Assembly (NCBI GenBank): GCA_947600345.1
Contig: CANQGC010000072.1
Location: 1 to 11,340 of the forward strand
From: an uncultured Clostridia bacterium
Lineage (GTDB): Bacteria; Bacillota; Clostridia; Christensenellales; Aristaeellaceae
Length of the DNA stretch: 11,340 bases
Reading direction: 5' to 3'
Part shown: one piece after another, positions 1 through 4,720 of the stretch
Position numbering within the stretch: the stretch's first letter is position 1
How the letters are laid out: the number at the start of each line of letters is the position of its first letter
Translations under genes and position numbers: made by a program
Notes under the pieces: generated by a model
Database searches by the model: none
The model's input: the letters and a program-made list of their open reading frames with translations, nothing else
What the model was told of the DNA's origin: nothing

Positions 1-180
1 GTCGCCCTCGTGGTCGGCATCGCGGCGGCGCTGAAGTTCGACCACGAGGGCGACCCCACCGCTCAGCAGGTGCAGAAGGCGCTGGCGGACGAGGGCATCG
101 AAGCCGTCATCGAGCAGTACATGGGCCTCAAGCCCGACGATCCGCTGTTCGACATGATCCGGGAGGCGTACAGGAAGTGA
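1..180 (+). CDS. mtlD: Mannitol-1-phosphate 5-dehydrogenase, C-terminal end (partial, runs off the left edge)
   Basis: Frame 1 is open from the first base to the TGA at 178-180 and gives 59 residues of a C-terminus. It reads IAAALKFDHEGDP, then a helical stretch with GIEAVIEQYMGL, and ends REAYRK. This matches from memory the C-terminal helical domain of MtlD proteins, where an IAAAL[HK]Y/F-x-DP segment is followed by a G-x-x-A-x-x-x-x-x-GL turn and a final amphipathic helix. MtlD interconverts mannitol 1-phosphate and fructose 6-phosphate with NAD in the cytoplasm. The nucleotide-binding and catalytic parts lie outside the window, so another member of the mannitol dehydrogenase superfamily, such as a uronate reductase, remains possible. 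The stop overlaps the GTG start of the next gene, so the two are probably translationally coupled. Confidence 0.62.
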   Translation, partial: VALVVGIAAALKFDHEGDPTAQQVQKALADEGIEAVIEQYMGLKPDDPLFDMIREAYRK

Positions 181-698
181 TCTCCCACCGCCCCGCCGAG
201 GCGCGCGATCTGGATGCAATCCTGGCCGTCGTCGCCCAGGCGCGCCGGGCCATCGCGAAGCTCGGCATTGACCAGTGGCAGGACGGCTACCCGGAGCGGG
301 AGGTCATCGAGGCCGACATCGCGCGGGGCATCGGCTACGCGTTCGAGGTGGACGGCAAGCTCACGGGCTACCTGGCGCTGGCCCCCTCCCCCGAGCCGGT
401 GTACGCGCAAATCGACGGGGCTTGGCTGACGGACGGCGAATACCTGACCGTGCACCGCTCCTGCGCCGGGGACGCCAGCCGAGGCAAGGGACTGGGGTCC
501 GCGATGCTGGCATTCGCGGAGGAATGCGCCCGGGAGCGCGGCTGCGCCTCCGTGCGCGCCGACACCCACCGGGGCAACATCGTGATGCGCCACCTGCTGG
601 AGAAGCGCGGCTTCGCCTACTGCGGAGAGGTGCGCTACCCCGTGACCGCGGGCGACCCGATGCGCGCGGCCTACGAAAAGCTTGTCACGGATTCTTAA
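177..698 (+). CDS. GNAT family N-acetyltransferase
   Basis: A 173-residue single-domain acetyltransferase, the usual length for the family. The acetyl-CoA pyrophosphate-binding motif A is visible as SRGKGLGSAML at residues 101-111, preceded by the beta-strand YLTVHRSC (89-96). The later part, IVMRHLLEKRGFAYCGEV (135-152), is the typical motif B helix and strand of GNAT proteins. The N-terminus (HRPAEARDLDAILAVV) is the standard first strand and helix. The start is GTG at 177, overlapping the previous gene's TGA, with GGGAGG at 161-166 ten bases upstream. The overlap suggests co-transcription with the mannitol-phosphate dehydrogenase, but the acceptor cannot be read from sequence. It could be a small metabolite, an amine or a protein N-terminus. 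No terminator was recognised behind it; the next promoter begins two bases after the stop. Confidence 0.9.
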   Translation: MISHRPAEARDLDAILAVVAQARRAIAKLGIDQWQDGYPEREVIEADIARGIGYAFEVDGKLTGYLALAPSPEPVYAQIDGAWLTDGEYLTVHRSCAGDASRGKGLGSAMLAFAEECARERGCASVRADTHRGNIVMRHLLEKRGFAYCGEVRYPVTAGDPMRAAYEKLVTDS

Positions 699-699
699 T

Positions 700-728
700 T
701 TGACCTGCGCGCGCGGCCGTGCTATAAT
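700..728 (+). promoter_or_regulatory. Sigma-A promoter with extended -10, upstream of the riboswitch
   Basis: The -35 TTGACC (700-705) and the -10 TATAAT (723-728) are separated by exactly 17 bases. A TG one base before the -10 (720-721) makes it an extended -10 promoter. Transcription should begin near 735, just before the riboswitch aptamer. Confidence 0.88.
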
Positions 729-734
729 CGCCTT

Positions 735-872
735 GTTATGAGGGAGTAGTTGGCACAGAGATGTGCGGCAGGCCAACAATCTCGGCCGAACGGTCTGGTC
801 TGCCTGGCCCGCGTTGGCGGGAGTATGACGAGACTCACAGCGCAGTTTCCCTGTGCTGTGGGTCTCTCTTTA
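735..872 (+). promoter_or_regulatory. yybP-ykoY family (Mn2+) riboswitch with transcriptional expression platform
   Basis: The leader carries the signature pieces of the yybP-ykoY aptamer in order: GGGAGUAG (742-749), a stem region, GCCAACA (772-778), a hairpin CCCGC/GCGGG (808-812/817-821), and GACGAGAC (827-834). The closing P1 stem forms between UGAG (739-742) and CUCA (834-837). It can extend by four more pairs across one mismatch, 734-737 with 839-842. The 3' strand of P1 lies inside the 5' arm of the terminator (830-845), so the two structures exclude each other. Known members of this class sense Mn2+ and switch genes on. That logic fits here: ligand stabilises P1, blocks the terminator and allows read-through into the cation antiporter. 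Class identification is from memory of the consensus, without a covariance search. Confidence 0.85.
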
Positions 873-875
873 TAT
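830..875 (+). terminator. Intrinsic terminator of the riboswitch
   Basis: GAGACTCACAGCGCAG (830-845) pairs with 851-866 to form 16 base pairs, including two G-U pairs, around the loop TTTCC. It is followed by TCTTTATAT (867-875). It lies 44 bases before the antiporter start codon, so it would stop transcription unless the aptamer holds its 5' arm. Confidence 0.87.
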
Positions 876-918
876 GAGCGGGCGGCTCCCGGCATTCCAT
901 CGACGGAGGTAATTGACC

Positions 919-1881
919 ATGAACGCAGTGCTGATCGTATTCCTGTTTCTGCTGGGCCTGGCGCTGACCGTCAAGGGCGGCGACTTCTTCGTGGACGCCG
1001 CGGGCTGGATCGCAGAGGTATCGGGCATACCGAAGCTCATCGTCGGCGCGACGATCGTGTCCTTCTGCACCACGCTGCCCGAGCTGCTGGTCTCGCTGAT
1101 GGCCGCGTCGAAGGGCAGCATCGGCATCGCGGTGGGCAACGCCGTGGGCTCGGTCACGGCCAACGTGGGCCTGATCATGGCGCTTTCGCTGATCTTCATG
1201 CCCGCCATCGTCTCCCGCAGGCAGTACGGCTTCAAGCTGTGCATGCTCACGGCCAGCATACTGCTGCTGTTTCTCTTCTCCCTCTCGGGCGAGCTGAAGA
1301 TTCCCGGCGCCATCGTGCTGCTGGTGATGTTCGTGGTCTTCATGGTGGAGAACATCGTCTCCGCCAAGCGGCAGATCGGCTCCAACGCCGAAACCGGAGA
1401 GAAGCCCGCGAAGGACCGCAGGACCGTGCTCACGAACGTGGTGAAGTTCGTGCTGGGCGCGGCGGGCATCGTGGTCGGCGCGCAGCTGATGGTGGACAAC
1501 GGCACGGCGCTGGCGGGGCTGCTGGGCATCCCGGACGCCATCGTGGGCGCCACGCTGGTGGCCGTCGGAACCTCGCTGCCGGAGCTGGTGACCACGCTTA
1601 CGGCCATCGCCAAGAAGGAGTCCTCGCTGTCCATCGGCAACATCGTGGGCGCGAACATCATCGATCTGACGGTGATCCTGCCGCTGTGCGCGGTGATCTC
1701 CGGCAAGCCGCTGCCGGTGCTGACCCAAAACATCCAGCTGGACATGCCCTTCTGCCTGGCCCTGGTGCTGCTCGCGGTGGTGCCCACGATGCTCAGCGGC
1801 AAGCTCCGGCGCGCGCAGGGCGCGCTGCTGCTGGCGGTGTACGCCGCATACATCGCGCTGCTGATCGTCTCCATCGGCTGA
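919..1881 (+). CDS. CaCA-family cation antiporter (Ca2+/Na+ exchanger-like, probable Mn2+ or Ca2+ exporter)
   Basis: A 320-residue, very hydrophobic protein with the two inverted alpha-repeats of the Ca2+:cation antiporter superfamily. Alpha-1 runs from about residue 42 to 92 (GATIVSF, then TTLPE at 51-55 and GNAVGS at 73-78). Alpha-2 runs from about 210 to 250 (GATLVAVGTSLPE at 210-222, GNIVGAN at 240-246). The repeats are separated by a hydrophilic cytoplasmic loop around 150-170. About ten membrane segments are expected, as in NCX_Mj, and the length matches. Compared from memory with NCX_Mj, the central glutamates (E55, E222), N82 and D249 are kept, while some sodium-site positions differ. 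ATG at 919 is chosen over the in-frame TTG at 913 because GGAGG (905-909) sits nine bases from the ATG but only three from the TTG. The upstream manganese riboswitch points to metal efflux; the exact ion and coupling ion are inferred. Confidence 0.92.
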   Translation: MNAVLIVFLFLLGLALTVKGGDFFVDAAGWIAEVSGIPKLIVGATIVSFCTTLPELLVSLMAASKGSIGIAVGNAVGSVTANVGLIMALSLIFMPAIVSRRQYGFKLCMLTASILLLFLFSLSGELKIPGAIVLLVMFVVFMVENIVSAKRQIGSNAETGEKPAKDRRTVLTNVVKFVLGAAGIVVGAQLMVDNGTALAGLLGIPDAIVGATLVAVGTSLPELVTTLTAIAKKESSLSIGNIVGANIIDLTVILPLCAVISGKPLPVLTQNIQLDMPFCLALVLLAVVPTMLSGKLRRAQGALLLAVYAAYIALLIVSIG

Positions 1882-1905
1882 GACAAAACCCTCCGCAAAG
1901 CTTCG

Positions 1906-1934
1906 TTGACAGACTGGCGCGGCCATACTACAAT
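1906..1934 (+). promoter_or_regulatory. Sigma-A promoter of the asparaginase gene
   Basis: A perfect -35 TTGACA (1906-1911), a 17-base spacer and a -10 TACAAT (1929-1934). The expected start near 1941 leaves a leader of about 38 bases before the asparaginase ATG at 1979. Confidence 0.85.
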
Positions 1935-1978
1935 GTTCTCAGCAGGGCATTGTACAATCCATCGAACGGAGGTTGCGC

Positions 1979-2998
1979 ATGAAGAACGTGCTCCTGATCA
2001 CCACCGGCGGCACCATCGCCTCCGCCGAGAGCGTGGACGGCCTGCGCCCGCAGATGAACGCGGCGGAGCTGCTGGGCTACATGGAGGGCCTGAACCGCTT
2101 CTACCACATCGACGCGATGGACCTGTTGAACCTGGACAGCTCCAACATACAGGCCGACGAGTGGCTGACCATCGCCCGGGCCATCTACGAGCAGCTGCCC
2201 AACTACGACGGCATCGTCGTCACCCACGGCACCGATACGATGGCCTACACGGCCTCGATGGTGAGCTTCATGCTCCAGTACCTGCGCAAGCCCGTGGTGT
2301 TCACCGGCTCGCAGATGCCCATCGACAACCCGCTGACCGACGCCCGCAACAACCTCTACACGGCCTTCGCGGCGGTGGACTGCGGCATCCCCGGCGTGAG
2401 CGTGGCCTTCAATCGAAAGGTGATCGCGGGCTGCCGGGCCGTCAAAGTGCGCACGATGGGCTTCGAGGCCTTCGAGAGCGTCAACGCGGGCTACCTGGGC
2501 GAGGTCTTCTCCTCCGGGCTGCACCCCTACGTGGAGATTCCCAGCCCGCTGGCCGCCGCCCAGCCGGTGAAGCTCTGCGACAGCATCTGCCGGGACGTGT
2601 TCCTGCTCAAGCTCATTCCCGGCATGAGCACGGACATACTCACCGCGCTCAAGCGGCTCAACTACCGGGGCATCGTGATCGAGGCCTTCGGCTCCGGGGG
2701 CATGCAGTTCATCCGCACGGACATGCTGGAGCGGCTGAAGGAGCTCACCGGCGCGGGCATCTCCGTGGTGGTGTGCAGCCAGTGCCTGTACGAGATGAGC
2801 GACCTGAGCGTCTACGAGGTGGGCGTCAAGCTCCTGTCCTGCGGCGTGATCTCCGCCCGGGACATGACCACCGAGGCCGTGGTCACCAAGCTCATGTGGG
2901 CGCTCGGCCAGACCGGCGACCCGGAGCGCGTCCGCCAAATCTTCAACACCAACTACTGCGGCGAGGTCATGCCGGCGAAGCCGGCGACCGCACGCTGA
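1979..2998 (+). CDS. ansA: Type I (cytoplasmic) L-asparaginase
   Basis: A 339-residue protein, the usual length for type I asparaginase, which hydrolyses asparagine to aspartate and ammonia. The first signature, LITTGGTIAS, is at residues 6-15 with the nucleophile Thr12. The second, VVTHGTDTMAYTASM (80-94), supplies the Thr85-Asp86 pair. Lys156 in AVKVRTM corresponds to the catalytic lysine. FTGSQMP (108-114) and the TDARNNLYTAF segment (120-130) are typical of the family. There is no signal peptide, which supports a cytoplasmic enzyme. ATG at 1979 has GGAGG (1968-1972) six bases upstream; the in-frame TTG at 1973 directly abuts that site and is rejected. It has its own promoter and converges on glpK. 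The closing residues KPATAR are not diagnostic. Glutaminase side activity cannot be judged from sequence. Confidence 0.95.
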   Translation: MKNVLLITTGGTIASAESVDGLRPQMNAAELLGYMEGLNRFYHIDAMDLLNLDSSNIQADEWLTIARAIYEQLPNYDGIVVTHGTDTMAYTASMVSFMLQYLRKPVVFTGSQMPIDNPLTDARNNLYTAFAAVDCGIPGVSVAFNRKVIAGCRAVKVRTMGFEAFESVNAGYLGEVFSSGLHPYVEIPSPLAAAQPVKLCDSICRDVFLLKLIPGMSTDILTALKRLNYRGIVIEAFGSGGMQFIRTDMLERLKELTGAGISVVVCSQCLYEMSDLSVYEVGVKLLSCGVISARDMTTEAVVTKLMWALGQTGDPERVRQIFNTNYCGEVMPAKPATAR

Positions 2999-3005
2999 AG
3001 CACGA

Positions 3006-3053
3006 AGCGCGGGACGCCCACCCCATCGATTCGAGGGGTGGGCATCCCGCGCT
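3006..3053. terminator. Long hairpin between convergent genes (probable bidirectional terminator)
   Basis: AGCGCGGGA (3006-3014) pairs with 3045-3053 and GCCCACCCC (3016-3024) pairs with 3035-3043, with one C-A mismatch between them and a ten-base loop. It begins eight bases after the asparaginase stop and ends 64 bases from the glpK stop. Neither side has a clear T-run, so it may act as a U-less terminator or an mRNA 3'-end stabiliser for both genes. Confidence 0.65.
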
Positions 3054-3116
3054 CTCGCCCTGCTGCGGCCGGGAACTCGCCCGGCGCTCTGAACATAAAC
3101 CTCGCGTGCCGAGGGA

Positions 3117-4607
3117 TCAATCCTCCCTGGCCCAGCCCTTGCTCCGCTCCACGGCGCGCTGCCACTGGCGCAGGAGCCTTGCCCGCTGCCCGGCCTCCAT
3201 TCCCGGCTCGAAGCTGCGGTCGGGCTGCGGGAGGGCGGCGATCTGCTCGTCGGTCCAGAGGCCCACGGCGCGCCCGGCGAACATCGCCGCGCCCATCGCC
3301 GTGGTCTCGATCACCCGGGGACGCAGCACCCTCGCGCCCAGTATGTCGGACTGGAACTGCATCAGGAAGTCGTTGGCGCTGGCGCCGCCGTCCACGCGAA
3401 GCGCCGCAGGCTGCGCGCCGGAGTCGGCGGCCATCGCGCGGATCACGTCGGCGGACTGGTAGGCGATGGACTCCAGCGCGGCGCGGACGATCTGCGCCCG
3501 TCCCGCGCCCCGGGTCAGGCCCACGATGGTGCCCCGGCTGTACATGTCCCAGTGGGGCGCGCCCAGGCCGGTGAAGGCGGGCACGATGAACACCCCGCCG
3601 CTGTCCGGCACCGAGGTGGCGACGGCCTCGCTCTCCGCCGCCGAGCGGATCAGGCCCATCTCGTCGCGCAGCCACTGCACCGCCGCGCCGCCCACGAACA
3701 CGCTGCCCTCCAGCGCGTAGCGCGGCGCGCCGTCCAGCCGCCAGGCCACGGTGGTGATCAGGTCGTTGACCGAGCGCACGGGCGCTTCCCCGGTATTCAT
3801 CAGCACGAAGCAGCCGGTGCCGTAGGTGTTCTTGCAGTCGCCGGGGGAGAGGCAGCCCTGGCCGTACAGCGCCGCGTGCTGATCGCCCGCCAGCGCGGCC
3901 ACCGGGATCTCCCGGCCCAGGATGTCCCTGCGGAGCATGCCCACGATGTGCGAGGTATCCACCACCTCGGGCAGCAGCGGCTCCGGAATGTCCATGGCGC
4001 GCAACAGCTCGGGATCCCAGCGCTGGTGATGGATGTCGAAGAGCATCGTGCGGGCGGCGTTGGTGGCGTCGGTCACGTGGGGATGGCCCTCGCAGAGGTT
4101 CCAGGCCAGGAAGCTGTCCACGGTGCCGAAGCAGAGCTCGCCCCGCTCCGCCCGCTCCCGGGCGTCCGGGATGGAATCCAGCAGCCACTCGAGCTTCGTT
4201 CCGGAGAAGTAGGCGTCGGGCACCAAGCCGGTGCGATCCCGCAGCAGCGCGCCCAGGCCGTCGGCCTTCAGCCGCTCCACCAGCGGAGCCGTCCGGCGGC
4301 ACTGCCAGACGATGGCGTTGGCCAGGGGCCTGCCCGTGGCGCGCTCCCAGACGAGCGTGGTTTCCCGCTGGTTCGTGATGCCGATGGCGGCGATGTCCTC
4401 CGCGCGGATGCCGGCCTTCCGCACGGCCAGCCGCAGCGCGTCCATCTGGCTGCCCAGTATGTCCTCGGGCCGGTGCTCCACCCAGCCGGGCTGGGGATAG
4501 AGCTGGGGAAACTCGATGCCGTGCACGGCGGCGATGCGCGCCTGTTCGTCGAACACGACGGCGCGGGAGCTGGTGGTGCCCTGATCCAGAGCGACGACGT
4601 ACTTCAT
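3117..4607 (-). CDS. glpK: Glycerol kinase
   Basis: A 496-residue FGGY-family kinase, close to the usual 495-505 residues, that phosphorylates glycerol to sn-glycerol 3-phosphate with ATP. ALDQGTTSSRAVVFD (6-20) is the N-terminal phosphate-binding loop. ITNQRETTLVWERATGRP (77-94) and the IVWQCRRT stretch (99-106) carry the substrate contacts. YFSGTKLEWLL (133-143) is the first FGGY signature, LAGDQHAALYGQ (239-250) holds the catalytic aspartate, and NTYGTG (260-265) and GLTRGAGRAQIVRAALESIA (363-382) follow. The start at 4607 is preferred over the in-frame ATG at 4613. AGGAGG (4620-4615) lies seven bases from the former but only one from the latter. No glpF or glpD is nearby in the window. 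The position of the HPr-phosphorylated histidine known in Enterococcus GlpK appears to be Asp228 here. Confidence 0.96.
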   Translation of the reverse strand: MKYVVALDQGTTSSRAVVFDEQARIAAVHGIEFPQLYPQPGWVEHRPEDILGSQMDALRLAVRKAGIRAEDIAAIGITNQRETTLVWERATGRPLANAIVWQCRRTAPLVERLKADGLGALLRDRTGLVPDAYFSGTKLEWLLDSIPDARERAERGELCFGTVDSFLAWNLCEGHPHVTDATNAARTMLFDIHHQRWDPELLRAMDIPEPLLPEVVDTSHIVGMLRRDILGREIPVAALAGDQHAALYGQGCLSPGDCKNTYGTGCFVLMNTGEAPVRSVNDLITTVAWRLDGAPRYALEGSVFVGGAAVQWLRDEMGLIRSAAESEAVATSVPDSGGVFIVPAFTGLGAPHWDMYSRGTIVGLTRGAGRAQIVRAALESIAYQSADVIRAMAADSGAQPAALRVDGGASANDFLMQFQSDILGARVLRPRVIETTAMGAAMFAGRAVGLWTDEQIAALPQPDRSFEPGMEAGQRARLLRQWQRAVERSKGWARED

Positions 4608-4614
4608 CCTCATT

Positions 4615-4620
4615 CCTCCT
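4615..4620 (-). promoter_or_regulatory. Ribosome binding site that fixes the glpK start
   Basis: On the minus strand AGGAGG occupies 4620-4615. Spacing is seven bases to the ATG at 4607 and one base to the ATG at 4613, so translation should begin with MKYVVALDQG. A weak promoter-like pair, TTCCGC and TATACA (4641-4636) with a 17-base spacer, lies upstream but overlaps the terminator of the previous gene. Confidence 0.7.
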
Positions 4621-4638
4621 ATGGTCCCATTTCTGTGT

Positions 4639-4688
4639 ATAAAGAATCCGGCACGGCCGCGGAATACTCCGCGCAGCCGTCGCCGGAT
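4639..4688 (-). terminator. Intrinsic terminator behind the acidic membrane protein gene
   Basis: Read on the minus strand from 4688, ATCCGGC pairs with GCCGGAT (4652-4646), ACGGC (4680-4676) with GCCGT (4657-4653), and CGCGGA (4673-4668) with TCCGCG (4663-4658). The loop is GTAT, and a single-base and a two-base bulge lie on the 5' side. A short T-rich tail, TCTTTAT, follows at 4645-4639. It lies 33 bases after the TAA of the upstream gene and would separate it from glpK. Confidence 0.72.
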
Positions 4689-4720
4689 CCGTTCGGCCTC
4701 CTTGGGCCGCGTCTTCTGGT

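Noticed and set aside
913..918. TTG at 913 as the antiporter start
   Set aside because: It is only three bases from GGAGG; the ATG at 919 has normal nine-base spacing.
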